Assembly (NCBI GenBank): GCA_963708245.1
Contig: OY970201.1
Location: 6,758,001-6,822,000 of the forward strand
Source: CAVYXK01 sp963708245
GTDB lineage: Bacteria; Pseudomonadota; Alphaproteobacteria; Acetobacterales; Acetobacteraceae
Length of the DNA stretch: 64,000 nucleotides
Direction of reading: 5' to 3'
The notes under the pieces were generated by a model. The model did no database searches and had not been told where the DNA came from. It saw only the letters and a program-made list of their open reading frames with translations. Within the stretch, counting starts at the first letter, position 1; the number at the start of each line of letters is the position of its first letter. Below, in pieces: positions 35,278 through 45,412 of this stretch. The translations under genes and the position numbers were made by a program.

Positions 35278-36195
35278 GTGCTCGGCTACCTGCTGCGATC
35301 CCTGTTGCTCGCCCTACTCGTCTGCCTGACGGTGCTGGTTCTCAGCTTCACTCTCTCGCATGTCGGGGGGAATCTGGCGATCAACCTTGCCGGGCCGGAT
35401 GCCTCGGCAGAGGCGATCGCCAAGCTCCAACATGAGCTTGGGCTCGACCGGCCGCTGCCGGTGCAGTTTCTAGACTGGGCGGATCGGGCGGCGCACGGTG
35501 ACCTTGGCGAGTCGTTCCTGTTCCACGAGAAAGTGTCGCATCTGATCGCGACGAACGCGCCGGTGACGTTCGCGTTGGGGATCGTCGCGATCGCCATTGC
35601 TCTCGCGGTCGCCTTACCGCTCGGCATCCTGGCGGCGCTGCACGAGGGCGACGGGGTCGATATCGCGATCGGCCTGGTGGCGCTGGCCGGGCAGGCACTG
35701 CCAAGCTTCTGGCTTGGATTGATGCTGATCATCTGGTTCGGCGTCGATCTCGGCTGGCTACCGATCTCGGGCGTCGATGACTGGACTGGCTTCATCCTGC
35801 CGGCTTTTGTGTTGGCCTTCGTTGCCATTCCGGCTGTACTGCGGCTGACACGCAGCGGCATGGTCGATGCGATGCGGTCCGACTATGTGCGCACCGCGCG
35901 CGCCAAGGGCCTGTCACGTGCCTCCATCGTGCTGAAGCACGCGTTCCGCAATGCGGCGATGCCGGTGGTCGCGGTGGCCGCCGTGCAGTTCGGTTTCATT
36001 CTGGGCGGCTCGGTGGTGGTGGAGGTCGTGTTCAACATCCGCGGCGTCGGTTATCTGGGGTGGGAGTCAATCCAGAAGGGCGACTTCCCCATCGTGCAGG
36101 CGGTGGTACTGCTGTTCGCGGTGATCTTCGTCTTGCTGACGCTGCTCGCCGATCTGCTCGGCGCGGCGCTGGACCCGCGGCTCCGGGCGCGCTGA
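35278..36195 (+). CDS. Peptide/nickel-type ABC transporter permease (DppB-like)
   Basis: Inner-membrane permease of 305 residues with a GTG start (MLGYLLRSLLLALLVCLTVL). The N-terminal helix, the LGLDRPLPVQFLDWADRAAH region and the EAA-type loop (YVRTARAKGLSRASIVLKHA) identify the DppB/OppB family. It is first of a five-gene importer; its stop overlaps the next ATG (TGATG). Confidence 0.92.
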   Translation: MLGYLLRSLLLALLVCLTVLVLSFTLSHVGGNLAINLAGPDASAEAIAKLQHELGLDRPLPVQFLDWADRAAHGDLGESFLFHEKVSHLIATNAPVTFALGIVAIAIALAVALPLGILAALHEGDGVDIAIGLVALAGQALPSFWLGLMLIIWFGVDLGWLPISGVDDWTGFILPAFVLAFVAIPAVLRLTRSGMVDAMRSDYVRTARAKGLSRASIVLKHAFRNAAMPVVAVAAVQFGFILGGSVVVEVVFNIRGVGYLGWESIQKGDFPIVQAVVLLFAVIFVLLTLLADLLGAALDPRLRAR

Positions 36196-37025
36196 TGCGC
36201 CGGCATCGCGTGTCGCTGTGGATCGGTGCGGTGATCGTGGGGTTCACGACGCTGGTCGCGATCTTCGCGCCGCTGCTGGTGCCGCACGACCCCTTCGCTC
36301 AGAACCTGTCGCAGCGCTTCCTGCCGCCGGCGTGGCTGCCGGGCGGCTCGACCGCACACCTGTTCGGCACCGACCAGATCGGGCGGGATTATCTTTCGCG
36401 ACTGATCATGGGTGCGCGCATTTCGATGATGATTGGCACGACGACGATCTTAATGGCAGGGACGATCGGGACCACGCTCGGCGTGCTGGGCGGGTATTTC
36501 GGCGGGCCGGTCGATCGCGTGGTGATGTTCATCGTCTCCTGCCGGCTGGCGATTCCGCTGATCCTGGTGGCGTTGACGGTCGTCGGGCTGATCGGAAGCT
36601 CGCTCGCGGTGGTGATGCTGACGCTGGGGTTGTTGCTGTGGGAACGCTTCGCCGTGGTGTCTCGGGCGGCGACGCGGCAGGTCTGCGGGCTGGATTATGT
36701 CGCCGCGGCATGGGCGGCCGGATGCTCGCGAAGCTGGATCATCCTGCGCGAGGTACTGCCCAATATCGCGCATAACCTGATCGTCATCGCCACGATCGAC
36801 ATGGCGATCGCCATCCTGCTTGAGGCAGCTCTGTCTTTCCTAGGGTTGGGCGTGCCACCGCCGCTGCCGTCCTGGGGGCTGATGATTGCCGAAGCCAAGG
36901 ATTACATGTTCTTCAAGCCCTGGGTGATCGAAATCCCGGGGCTGGCGTTGCTGGTGCTGGTGCTCGGCATCAACCTGCTCGGCGACGGACTGCGCGACGC
37001 GCTGGGCGCACAAACCGAGCGATGA
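36195..37025 (+). CDS. Peptide/nickel-type ABC transporter permease (DppC-like)
   Basis: Second permease, 276 residues from ATG 36195 (MRRHRVSLWIGAVIVGFTTL). GTDQIGRDYLSRLIMGARIS is the DppC hallmark, and the EAA loop YVAAAWAAGCSRSWIILREV and SFLGLGVPPPLPSWGLMIAE follow. It is coupled at both ends by short overlaps with the DppB-like and first ATPase genes. Confidence 0.93.
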   Translation: MRRHRVSLWIGAVIVGFTTLVAIFAPLLVPHDPFAQNLSQRFLPPAWLPGGSTAHLFGTDQIGRDYLSRLIMGARISMMIGTTTILMAGTIGTTLGVLGGYFGGPVDRVVMFIVSCRLAIPLILVALTVVGLIGSSLAVVMLTLGLLLWERFAVVSRAATRQVCGLDYVAAAWAAGCSRSWIILREVLPNIAHNLIVIATIDMAIAILLEAALSFLGLGVPPPLPSWGLMIAEAKDYMFFKPWVIEIPGLALLVLVLGINLLGDGLRDALGAQTER

Positions 37026-37993
37026 GCGCGGTGCTGGAGATTGAGGATCTCAGCGTCAGTTTCGGCGCGCTGGCGGCGGTGCGCGGCATCAGTCTGACCG
37101 TGCATCGGGGCGAGACTCATTGCCTGGTGGGCGAGTCGGGTTGCGGCAAGTCGGTATCCGCCTTGTCGGTCATGGGCCTGCTGCCGCGCGACGCCCAATG
37201 GAGCGCGGCGCGCATCATGTTCAGCGACACCGATCTCTGCCGGCTGTCCGAACGGCGGCTGGCACGACTGCGCGGCGATCGGATGGCGATGATCTTCCAG
37301 GAGCCGATGACCAGCCTGAACCCGGCCTATACGGTCGGCTCGCAGATGACCGAAGTCCTGCGCCGACACCGCGGGACCAGCCGCGGCGAGGCGGCGGCCC
37401 GCGCCGCTGCCATGCTGGAACGCGTGGGCATCGGCGCTCCGGAGATGCGGCTGGGACAATTCCCCCACCAGCTCTCTGGCGGACTGCGGCAACGGGTTAT
37501 GATTGCGATGGCGTTGCTCTGCGAGCCTGAACTGTTGATTGCCGACGAGCCGACCACGGCGCTGGACGTGACGGTGCAGGCGCAGATACTTCGGCTGCTG
37601 GCTGGGCTACAGCGAGAGCTGGGGCTGGCCGTGCTGCTGATCACGCATGATCTCGGCATTGTCGCCCGCACCGCGCACCGCGTCTCGGTGATGTATGCCG
37701 GCGAGATCGTCGAGCAGGCACCAGTTGCGGAGCTGTTCGCCGCGCCGACGCATCCCTATACGCGCGGCCTGCTTGCCTCCGTCCCCGTGCCGGGCAAGGT
37801 GCGCCGGGGCGAGCGGCTGGGGAGCATTCCCGGAATCGTACCGGCGATCAGCCGGGACTTCGTCGGATGCGCCTTCCGCGAGCGCTGTCCGCGGGCGATC
37901 GGCTCGTGTGCCGCGCCAATTCCCCCGCGACAGGTTGGAGACGAACACCGGTATCGCTGCCGGCTCGATCCCGCCTGGAGCGAGGCGGCGTGA
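37022..37993 (+). CDS. ABC transporter ATP-binding protein (DppD-like)
   Basis: First ATPase of the importer, 323 residues. Walker A GESGCGKSVSA (about 40-50), Q-loop MIFQEPMTSLNP, signature LSGGLRQRVMIAMAL, Walker B LLIADEPTTALDVTVQAQIL and the oligopeptide-family C-terminal Cys region (CAFRERCPRAIGSC) are present. Starts 4 bp inside the permease gene. Confidence 0.93.
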   Translation: MSAVLEIEDLSVSFGALAAVRGISLTVHRGETHCLVGESGCGKSVSALSVMGLLPRDAQWSAARIMFSDTDLCRLSERRLARLRGDRMAMIFQEPMTSLNPAYTVGSQMTEVLRRHRGTSRGEAAARAAAMLERVGIGAPEMRLGQFPHQLSGGLRQRVMIAMALLCEPELLIADEPTTALDVTVQAQILRLLAGLQRELGLAVLLITHDLGIVARTAHRVSVMYAGEIVEQAPVAELFAAPTHPYTRGLLASVPVPGKVRRGERLGSIPGIVPAISRDFVGCAFRERCPRAIGSCAAPIPPRQVGDEHRYRCRLDPAWSEAA

Positions 37994-38928
37994 CGCCGGC
38001 AATCGAAACGGTCGGATTATCGCGCAGCTTTGTGCAGCGAGCCGGCGCCTTCAACTCGTCCCGACGCGTGGTTGCGGTGGACGAGGTCTCGTTGTCCGTC
38101 GCACCCGGCAGCGCACTGGGTATCGTCGGCGAATCGGGCTGCGGGAAGACGACATTGGCGCGGATCATGTTGGGGTTGCTGCCGCCCAGCGCCGGTACTG
38201 TGCGCATCGATGGACGGTCGCTTGCCTCCATGGATCGGCGGGAGCGCGCGCGCCTGATCCAGCCGGTGTTCCAGGACCCGATGAGTTCGCTCAACCCGCG
38301 CCGACGGATCGGCGACATTGTGGCGTTGCCCCTGATCGCGGCGGGAGGTGTGACCCGTCGCGAACGGCGGCAGCGCGTGATGGCGGTGCTGGAGCGGGTC
38401 GGCCTGAGCGCCGCCACAGCAGCGCGCTATCCAGCCCAGCTCTCCGGCGGGCAACGCCAGCGGGTGGCGATAGCGCGGGCCCTGGTGATAGAGCCACGCA
38501 TTCTGATCTGCGACGAGCCGACCTCCGCGCTGGACGTATCGGTGCAGGCGCAGATCCTCAACCTGTTGGCCGAGCTGCGGGCGATGTTCAGCCTGACGCT
38601 GGTGTTCATCAGCCACAACCTGGCCGTAGTCGAGCATATCGCTGATGAGGTGGCGGTGATGTATCTCGGCCGCATCGTCGAGCACGCGGCGGCCGATGCG
38701 GTGTTCGGCACGCCGCGCCATCCCTATACCCGCGCTTTGCTGGCTTCGGTGCTAACGCCGGACCCTGGCCTTGGGATTCCGGACGTGCCGCTCGGCGAAG
38801 GCTATCCGGATCCGGCCAATATCCCGCCCGGTTGCCGTTTTCATCCGCGCTGTCCGATCGCGATCCCCCGCTGCCGGACCGAGGCGCCCGCGCGGGCGAC
38901 AGTGGAATGTCACCTGGCACAGGCATAA
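37990..38928 (+). CDS. ABC transporter ATP-binding protein (DppF-like)
   Basis: Second ATPase, 312 residues, started at GTG 37990, which overlaps the previous stop by 4 bp (GTGA); longer frames begin inside the upstream gene. Walker A GESGCGKTTLARIMLGL, Q-loop PVFQDPMSSLNPRRRIG, signature LSGGQRQRVAIARALVI and Walker B ILICDEPTSALDVSVQAQIL are intact. The C-terminal RFHPRCPIAIPRC block marks the oligopeptide/nickel family. Confidence 0.93.
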   Translation: MTPAIETVGLSRSFVQRAGAFNSSRRVVAVDEVSLSVAPGSALGIVGESGCGKTTLARIMLGLLPPSAGTVRIDGRSLASMDRRERARLIQPVFQDPMSSLNPRRRIGDIVALPLIAAGGVTRRERRQRVMAVLERVGLSAATAARYPAQLSGGQRQRVAIARALVIEPRILICDEPTSALDVSVQAQILNLLAELRAMFSLTLVFISHNLAVVEHIADEVAVMYLGRIVEHAAADAVFGTPRHPYTRALLASVLTPDPGLGIPDVPLGEGYPDPANIPPGCRFHPRCPIAIPRCRTEAPARATVECHLAQA

Positions 38929-38963
38929 TCTGCGGTGTGGTTTCGAAACGAGGGAGACAGGAC

Positions 38964-40487
38964 ATGAAGCGGCGGACATTCCTGGGCACGGCGGTGGTAG
39001 CGGCGGCCCTGCCGGCGGCGCGGGAGAGCGCGCTGGCGCAGAAAGCGCGTGACACGCTGCGCATCACTTGGCGCGACGCGATCCCCGATGTCGATCCGTA
39101 CCGCAACAGCCTGCGCACTGGCCTGATCGTCGCGCACGAGGCATGGGACACGCTGGTCTATCGCGACCCAACCAATTTCAAGCTGGTGCCGGCATTGGCG
39201 ACAGAGTGGAAATGGACCGATCCGACGACGCTGGATTTCACCTTGCGGGACGGCGTGAAGTTCCATAACGGCGACCCGTTCGGCGCCGATGACGTGGTGT
39301 ACACGATGCAGAGCATCATGCACGATCCGAAGGTTCTGGTACCGAGCAACTTCGCCTTCATTGCCAGCGTGGAGAAGCTTGGCGAGAAGCAGGTGCGCTT
39401 CAAGACGAAGACTGTGTTTCCCGCAGCGCTCGAGTATTTCGCGATGGTGCTGCCGATCTATCCGAAGACCTATCGTGAGAAGGTGGGGCCGGATCAGTAT
39501 TCGCAGAAGCCCGTCGGCACCGGCCCCTATCACATCACTCGCGTGAACGGCTCGAGCGAGATCGACCTGGAGCGGTTCGAAGGCTATTACGCCGGTAGTC
39601 CCAAGGGCCGTCCGGCGATCCGGAATATCAGGATCGCGGAGGTGCTGGATGCGACCGGCGAGCTGACCGCGTTTGTCAGCGGCCAGGCCGACTGGATATG
39701 GCAGTACAATCCGGACCAGTTCGACAATTTGAAAGCGCTGCCGGGCAAGACGGCGCTGCGGGCGGGATCGATGCGGATCGGCTATATCCAGATGGATGCG
39801 GCCGGACGCACCGGGAAGGACAACCCGCTGACCAAACAGAAGGTTCGGCAAGCGATCTGCTACGCGATCGACCGCACCGCCATCGCTCATGACCTTGTGC
39901 AGGGCGATTCCCGTCCGATCGCCGCACCCTGTTATCCGACGCAGTTCGGCTGCGACCAGAAGGCGGCGGTTGACTATCCGTATGATCCGGCGAAGGCGAA
40001 GCAGCTTCTGGCAGAGGCAGGATATCCAAACGGGTTCTCCACTACGATCGTGACCTACTTTCTGCCGTCGTTCAGTGCGGCGGTGCAGAACTATCTGAAG
40101 GCGATAGGGATCAATGCGACAATTCAGCAGTTGCAGGTGGGTGCCGAGGTCCAGAAGGTAAATGCCGGCGGGGCGCCGACCAATTTCGGGACCTGGGGCA
40201 GCTACTCGATCAACGACGTTTCGGCCATTCTGCCGTATTTCTTCGGCGGCGGGTCGAACGACTATTCCCGGGATCCCGAAGTGGAGAAGCTGGTCGCAGA
40301 GGGCGGACTGGTGATGGACCCGGAAGAGCGCGCCAAGCACTATGCCGACGCAATCCACCGGATCACCGAGCAGGCGTACTGGTTGCCGATGTTCACATCA
40401 GTGACGCAATATGGTTTTGTTTCTAATCTGAACTTCACGCCGTTCCCGGACGAGTTGCCGCGGTTTTATCTGAGCAGTTGGAAGTAA
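38964..40487 (+). CDS. ABC transporter substrate-binding protein, SBP family 5, Tat signal
   Basis: Periplasmic solute-binding protein of 507 residues from ATG 38964, which has AGGGAGA upstream. The N-terminus MKRRTFLGTAVVAAALPA has a twin-arginine (RRTFLG) motif, so it is probably exported folded by Tat. Family-5 blocks are visible: LTKQKVRQAICYAIDRTAIA, YDPAKAKQLLAEAGYPNGF and TLDFTLRDGVKFHNGDPFGA. Being last in the operon is unusual but known. Peptides, nickel, opines or other solutes are possible. Confidence 0.93.
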   Translation: MKRRTFLGTAVVAAALPAARESALAQKARDTLRITWRDAIPDVDPYRNSLRTGLIVAHEAWDTLVYRDPTNFKLVPALATEWKWTDPTTLDFTLRDGVKFHNGDPFGADDVVYTMQSIMHDPKVLVPSNFAFIASVEKLGEKQVRFKTKTVFPAALEYFAMVLPIYPKTYREKVGPDQYSQKPVGTGPYHITRVNGSSEIDLERFEGYYAGSPKGRPAIRNIRIAEVLDATGELTAFVSGQADWIWQYNPDQFDNLKALPGKTALRAGSMRIGYIQMDAAGRTGKDNPLTKQKVRQAICYAIDRTAIAHDLVQGDSRPIAAPCYPTQFGCDQKAAVDYPYDPAKAKQLLAEAGYPNGFSTTIVTYFLPSFSAAVQNYLKAIGINATIQQLQVGAEVQKVNAGGAPTNFGTWGSYSINDVSAILPYFFGGGSNDYSRDPEVEKLVAEGGLVMDPEERAKHYADAIHRITEQAYWLPMFTSVTQYGFVSNLNFTPFPDELPRFYLSSWK

Positions 40488-40578
40488 AGGGAATCGGCGC
40501 AAGACCGTCACTCAGTTCACCTCACGAACCGACCCCAAGTCCGGCGCAGGCTCTCTCCCGCAACCGGGGCGGGGCGAT

Positions 40579-42138
40579 TTAGATCGGCTGCAAGATACCC
40601 GGCCGCGGGCTTGCCGCGTGCTCCTTCAGCACCGAGTCGGTGGCTGGATCGACCTCCTTCATCAGCACATCATAGCCCCAGAGATCGGCCAGATGCTGCA
40701 GCACAAGCCGGGCATCGCGCTCCTCCAACAGCACGCGGTTCAGCGCCCGGTGATGTAGAATGAGCCGCCGGTCCGTCTCCAGGTTCACGTCCACCACCTG
40801 GATGTCCGGCAGCGTCCAGGCGATATCGTATTGCCGTGCCAGGGCCCGCTGGATCTTGCGATAACCGCGCTCGTCATGGATCGCCTCGACCCGCAGGTTC
40901 GGCTCGTTGGCGTCGTCCAGCACGTGGAACAGGCCCAAGTGCCGGATCAGGCGCGGACTGAGGAACTGCAGGATGAAGCTCTCGTCGCGATAATTGGCCC
41001 AACAGTCGCGCAGCACCGCCATCACATCGCCGCTACCGGCAATGGCCGGGAACCATTGCTGGTCCTCTGCCGTCGGCTCGGTGCAGATGCGTTCGATGTC
41101 CTGCATCATCGCGAAGCCGAGCGCGTATGGATTGATGCCGGCATAGCGCGGATCGTCGAAGTCCGGCTGGAACACCACGTTGGTGTGGCTGCGCAGGAAC
41201 TCGAATATGGCGCCGTCGGTGAGCAAGCCCTTCTGGTGCAGCCGGTTCATGATCCGGTAATGCACGTAGGTGGCGCAGCCCTCGTTCATCATCTTGGTCT
41301 GGCTCTGCGGGTAGAAGTACTGCGCGATATTCCGCACGATGCGCAGGACTTCCCGCTGCCAGGGCTGCAGACGCGGGGCGATCTTCTCAAGCAGGTATAG
41401 GACGTTCTCCTGCGGAAGCTGCAGCAGGGCGCGGCGGCGCTCCTCGGCCGAGTTGTCCGGCTTGCCGCCGTCTTTCTGCGGCACTGTGCGCCAGAGATCG
41501 TTGAACACCCGCTCTTCGTGCTCGCGCCGTTCGCGGGCGCGCAGCTCCTCAGACCGAAGATCGGCAGGACGCCGCCGCGGATAGCGGTGCACCCCATGGC
41601 TCATCAGCGCATGGGCCGCGTCGATCAGCCGCTCGACCGCTGTCTCGCCGTATTTCTCCTCGCATTGGGCGATATAGCCCTTGGCAAACTCCAGGTAATC
41701 CAGGATGCCGTCAGCATCGGTCCACTGCTTAAACAGATAGTTGTTCTTGAAGAAATGATTGTGTCCGAAAGCCGCGTGGGCGATCACCAAGGTCTGCATC
41801 GTCGCCGTGTTCTCCTCCATGATGTAGGAGATGCACGGGTTGGAGTTGATAACGATCTCGTAGGCGAGACCCTGCATGCCGGCGCGATACATCGCCTCGT
41901 TGCGAGCGAAATGCTTGCCGAACGACCAGTGCTTGTAAAACAGCGGCATGCCGATCGAAGAATAGGCATCGAGCATCTGCTCGGTGCCGATTACCTCGAT
42001 CTGGTTGGGATAAACGTCCAGCCCGAGCTCGCCCAGGGCGATTGCCTCGATCGCGTCATGTGCACGCTGGACGGTCGAGAACTCCCAATCGGCCCCCTCG
42101 AACAGCGGACGCACAGCGTTGGGATTGATGTAGTTCAT
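40579..42138 (-). CDS. spoVR: SpoVR family protein (YcgB-like)
   Basis: Cytosolic protein of unknown biochemical role, 519 residues. Family segments are ADWEFSTVQRAHDAIEAIA, YPNQIEVIGTEQMLDAYSSI, HNHFFKNNYLFKQWTDADGI and MMNEGCATYVHYRIMNRLHQ. It is the third gene of the prkA-yeaH-spoVR cluster, a widely conserved trio tied to starvation and stress. Its ATG overlaps the yeaH-like stop by 4 bp. Confidence 0.94.
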   Translation of the reverse strand: MNYINPNAVRPLFEGADWEFSTVQRAHDAIEAIALGELGLDVYPNQIEVIGTEQMLDAYSSIGMPLFYKHWSFGKHFARNEAMYRAGMQGLAYEIVINSNPCISYIMEENTATMQTLVIAHAAFGHNHFFKNNYLFKQWTDADGILDYLEFAKGYIAQCEEKYGETAVERLIDAAHALMSHGVHRYPRRRPADLRSEELRARERREHEERVFNDLWRTVPQKDGGKPDNSAEERRRALLQLPQENVLYLLEKIAPRLQPWQREVLRIVRNIAQYFYPQSQTKMMNEGCATYVHYRIMNRLHQKGLLTDGAIFEFLRSHTNVVFQPDFDDPRYAGINPYALGFAMMQDIERICTEPTAEDQQWFPAIAGSGDVMAVLRDCWANYRDESFILQFLSPRLIRHLGLFHVLDDANEPNLRVEAIHDERGYRKIQRALARQYDIAWTLPDIQVVDVNLETDRRLILHHRALNRVLLEERDARLVLQHLADLWGYDVLMKEVDPATDSVLKEHAASPRPGILQPI

Positions 42139-43436
42139 GCGGGTTCGGCTCCGACCGGCGCCTCCCTTTTGGCAAACAGCTCACGGAACACCGGATAGAT
42201 GTCACGCCGGTGGCTCACCTTGCGCATCGCCATCGGCGCGCCGGTGCGGCAGATGTCTGTGTAGGTCTGCCACAGATCGCTGTCGCGGCGGATGAAGCCA
42301 GGCGGGAAGTGCTCCGAATCGCGGCCAACCTCAAGGTAAGCGTAATACTGGCAGACCGGCAGGATGCAATTGCTCAGCAGGTCGGCGGTCCGCTCGTTGT
42401 CCGAGGCCGTATTGTCGCCGTCGGATGCTTGCGCGGCGTAGATGTTCCAGGCGTCCGGGCTGAACCGTTCGGACACCACGCGCCGCATCTCTTCGAGCGC
42501 CGTCGAGACTACTGTTCCGCCGGTTTCGGGTGAGTGGAAGAAAGTGTCCTCATCAACCTCAGCCGCCTGGTGGGTGTGACGGATGAACACCACCTCGACG
42601 TGCTTGTACTTGCGGCGGAGGAAGATGTAGAGCAGCACATAGAAGCGCTTGGCTAGGTCCTTCATGTGTTCGGTCATCGAACCGGACACATCCATCAAAC
42701 AGAACATGACAGCTTGCGCGACCGGCTTCGGATGCGCCTCGTACCGCCGGTACCGCACATCGAGCGGGTCGATATACGGGATCAGGGTGACTCGACGGAG
42801 CTTGCGGTCAAGCTCCTCCTCTAATTCGATGCGGCGCGGGTCGCCTTCCTCCAGTGCGCGAATCTGCTCCCGCAATGCGACCAACTCGTCGGCCCTCGGG
42901 CGCCGCAGCGCCAGCCGGCGGGCCAAGCCGTTCCGCACGGTCCGCATCAGCGCGAGGTTGGCGGGAGAGCCCGTCACCGAGTAACCGGCCCGTTCCCAGC
43001 TCATGCTCTCGGTATCCACGACGCGCCGCTTCGCCAGATCCGGAAGCTCCAGGTCCTCCAGGAACAGATCGACGAATTCGTCGCGCGACAGGGCAAAGCG
43101 AAAATCGTCCTGCCCTTCCCCGTCCGGGCTGCCTTCCGAACCGCCTTCCCCGCCACCGGCCGGTGGGCGGGGAATGGTATCCCCTTCGACATATTGCTTG
43201 TTGCCGGGAAGCAGATGGTCGCGAATCCCGCCGGTTGCGTTGCGGTGGAACGACGGCTCGTGCACCCCCTGCGCCGGCAGCGACACTTCGCCGGCTTCGT
43301 CGGCATCCTTAATGCTTCGGCTTGTCGTGCTCTCGTGCACGGCCTTGCGAATAAGCGACTTCGCGCGGCGCATGAAGCGCTGCCGGTTGGCGAGGCTCTT
43401 GCCGCCGGGATTGAGGCGACGGTCAACGATATGCAT
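42135..43436 (-). CDS. yeaH: YeaH/DUF444 family protein
   Basis: A von Willebrand-A-like protein partnered with PrkA. ATG 43436 (MHIVDRRLNPGGKSLANRQR) gives 433 residues; the 20-residue longer form has no family support. The MIDAS-like DVSGSMTEHMKDLAKRFYVL and FIRHTHQAAEVDEDTFFHSP blocks are present. It is 29 bp downstream of prkA and overlaps spoVR. Confidence 0.94.
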   Translation of the reverse strand: MHIVDRRLNPGGKSLANRQRFMRRAKSLIRKAVHESTTSRSIKDADEAGEVSLPAQGVHEPSFHRNATGGIRDHLLPGNKQYVEGDTIPRPPAGGGEGGSEGSPDGEGQDDFRFALSRDEFVDLFLEDLELPDLAKRRVVDTESMSWERAGYSVTGSPANLALMRTVRNGLARRLALRRPRADELVALREQIRALEEGDPRRIELEEELDRKLRRVTLIPYIDPLDVRYRRYEAHPKPVAQAVMFCLMDVSGSMTEHMKDLAKRFYVLLYIFLRRKYKHVEVVFIRHTHQAAEVDEDTFFHSPETGGTVVSTALEEMRRVVSERFSPDAWNIYAAQASDGDNTASDNERTADLLSNCILPVCQYYAYLEVGRDSEHFPPGFIRRDSDLWQTYTDICRTGAPMAMRKVSHRRDIYPVFRELFAKREAPVGAEPA

Positions 43437-43465
43437 GAGCCTGTTGTCCTGTTGGGGTCGCGGTC

Positions 43466-45412
43466 CTACCCTGCCTGTTTCACCCGCATATACCACTCTA
43501 CCAGCCGCCGGACCTGCCGCTCGGTGTAGCCGCGGTCGGTCATGCGCTCGACGAACTCATCGTGCTTCTTCTCGGTGTCGCTGTCCTTCTTCGAGCCGAA
43601 GCTGATCACCGGCAGAAGCTCTTCGACCTGCGAGAACATCCGCCGCTCGATCACTTCGCGGATCTTCTCATAGGAGGTCCATGACGGGTTCTTGCCGCCG
43701 TTGTTGGCCCGCGCACGAAGGCTGAACTTGACCACCTCGTTGCGGAAATCCTTCGGATTCGCAATGCCCGCCGGCTTCTCGATCTTAGTCAGCTCCTGAT
43801 TCAACAGCTCGCGGTTGAGCAACTGCCCAGTATCGGGGTCCTTGTAGTCAACGTCCTCGATCCAGGCATCGGCATAAGCCACATAGCGATCGAACAGGTT
43901 CTGGCCATAGTCCGCATAGGACTCGAGATAGGCCTTCTGGATCTCGTTGCCGATGAACTCGGCATAACGTGGCGCGAGCTCACCCTTGATGAATTCCAGG
44001 TAGCGCTTCTCGGTTTCGGCCGGGAGCTGTTCGCGGCGGATCGCCTGTTCCAGCACGTACATCAGATGCACCGGGTCGGCTGCGATCTCAGTGGTGTCGT
44101 GGTTGAACGTCGCGGCCAGCACCTTGAAGGCGAATCGGGTGGAGGCGCCGTCCATGCCCTCCTCGACGCCGGCGGCGTCCTTGTATTCCTGCAGACTGCG
44201 GGCGCGCGGATCGGTTTCCTTCAGGCTCTCACCATCATAGACGCGCATCTTGGCGAACAGCGTAGAGTTCTCGTGTCGGCGCAACCGTGTCAGCACGGAG
44301 AAGCGAGCCATCATCTCCAGCGTCGATGGCGCGCAGGGCGCTTTGGCCAGCTCGGAGCCCTTCACCAGCTTCTCGTAAATCTTCTGCTCTTCCGTGACGC
44401 GCAGGCAGTACGGCACCTTGATCACATAGATGCGGTCGATGAAGGCTTCATTGTTGCGGTTGTTCTTGAAGGTCTGCCATTCCGCCTCGTTGGAGTGCGC
44501 CAGAACGATGCCGCCGAACGGGATCGCGCCGATATTCTCGGTGCCGATGTAGTTGCCCTCCTGCGTCGCGGTCAGCAGGGGATGCAGCATCTTGATCGGC
44601 GCCTTGAACATCTCGACGAACTCAAGCACGCCCTGGTTGGCGCGATTGAGGCCGCCCGAGTAGCTGTACGCGTCCGGGTCGTTCTGGGCGTGCAGCTCAA
44701 GCTTACGAATATCGACCTTGCCCACGAGCGAGGAAATGTCCTGGTTGTTCTCGTCACCCGGCTCGGTCTTGGCGACAGCAATCTGACGCAACCGGGAGGG
44801 CATCATGCGCTTGACGCGGAAGCGGGAGATGTCTCCCTCGAACTCATCGAGTCGCTTGATGCACCATGGGCTCATCAGACCAGTCAGACGCCGGCGGGGG
44901 ATCCCGTACCGGTCTTCCAGCAGGTCCCCCATCCGCTCGGACGAAAACAGCCCAAGCGGGCTTTCGAACACCGGGCTGACCTGATCACCGGCCTTCAGGA
45001 CATAGACCGGATAAACCTCCATGAGCGCCTTGATGCGCTCGGCGAGCGAGGACTTACCGCCGCCAACGGGCCCCAGCAAGTACATGATCTGCTTGCGCTC
45101 CTCGAGTCCCTGGGCAGCATGGCGCAGGAAGCCGACAATTCGCTCGATCGTCTCCTCCATGCCGTAGAACTCGCTGAACGCCGGATAGACCCGGATGGTG
45201 CGATTCATGAAGATGCGGCCAAGGCGGGCGTCCTTGGACGTGTCCACCATTTCCGGTTCACCGATAGCGGCGAGCAGGCGCTCGGTCGCCGTCGCGTACA
45301 TCATCGGGTTGTCGCGGCACGCCTCCAGGTACTCGGCGAGCGACATCTCCAATTCGCGCGTCGACTCGAAGCTTCGCGCGTAGGTGGTGAACAGGTCATC
45401 GACCGTCTGCAT
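43466..45412 (-). CDS. prkA: PrkA family serine protein kinase / AAA+ protein
   Basis: 648-residue protein whose AAA+ domain has Walker A LLGPVGGGKSSLAERIK (about 112-128), and whose C-terminal part belongs to the PrkA kinase-like family. Homologues (YeaG in Escherichia coli) respond to nutrient stress and act with YeaH. Typical blocks are RIFMNRTIRVYPAFSEFYGM and GGIVLAHSNEAEWQTFKNNR. First gene of the operon; a hairpin lies 27-47 bp upstream of its ATG. Confidence 0.95.
   Translation of the reverse strand: MQTVDDLFTTYARSFESTRELEMSLAEYLEACRDNPMMYATATERLLAAIGEPEMVDTSKDARLGRIFMNRTIRVYPAFSEFYGMEETIERIVGFLRHAAQGLEERKQIMYLLGPVGGGKSSLAERIKALMEVYPVYVLKAGDQVSPVFESPLGLFSSERMGDLLEDRYGIPRRRLTGLMSPWCIKRLDEFEGDISRFRVKRMMPSRLRQIAVAKTEPGDENNQDISSLVGKVDIRKLELHAQNDPDAYSYSGGLNRANQGVLEFVEMFKAPIKMLHPLLTATQEGNYIGTENIGAIPFGGIVLAHSNEAEWQTFKNNRNNEAFIDRIYVIKVPYCLRVTEEQKIYEKLVKGSELAKAPCAPSTLEMMARFSVLTRLRRHENSTLFAKMRVYDGESLKETDPRARSLQEYKDAAGVEEGMDGASTRFAFKVLAATFNHDTTEIAADPVHLMYVLEQAIRREQLPAETEKRYLEFIKGELAPRYAEFIGNEIQKAYLESYADYGQNLFDRYVAYADAWIEDVDYKDPDTGQLLNRELLNQELTKIEKPAGIANPKDFRNEVVKFSLRARANNGGKNPSWTSYEKIREVIERRMFSQVEELLPVISFGSKKDSDTEKKHDEFVERMTDRGYTERQVRRLVEWYMRVKQAG

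Noticed and set aside
38910..40358. 482-codon minus-strand frame
   Set aside because: Antisense to the substrate-binding protein gene, which has a Tat signal and family motifs.
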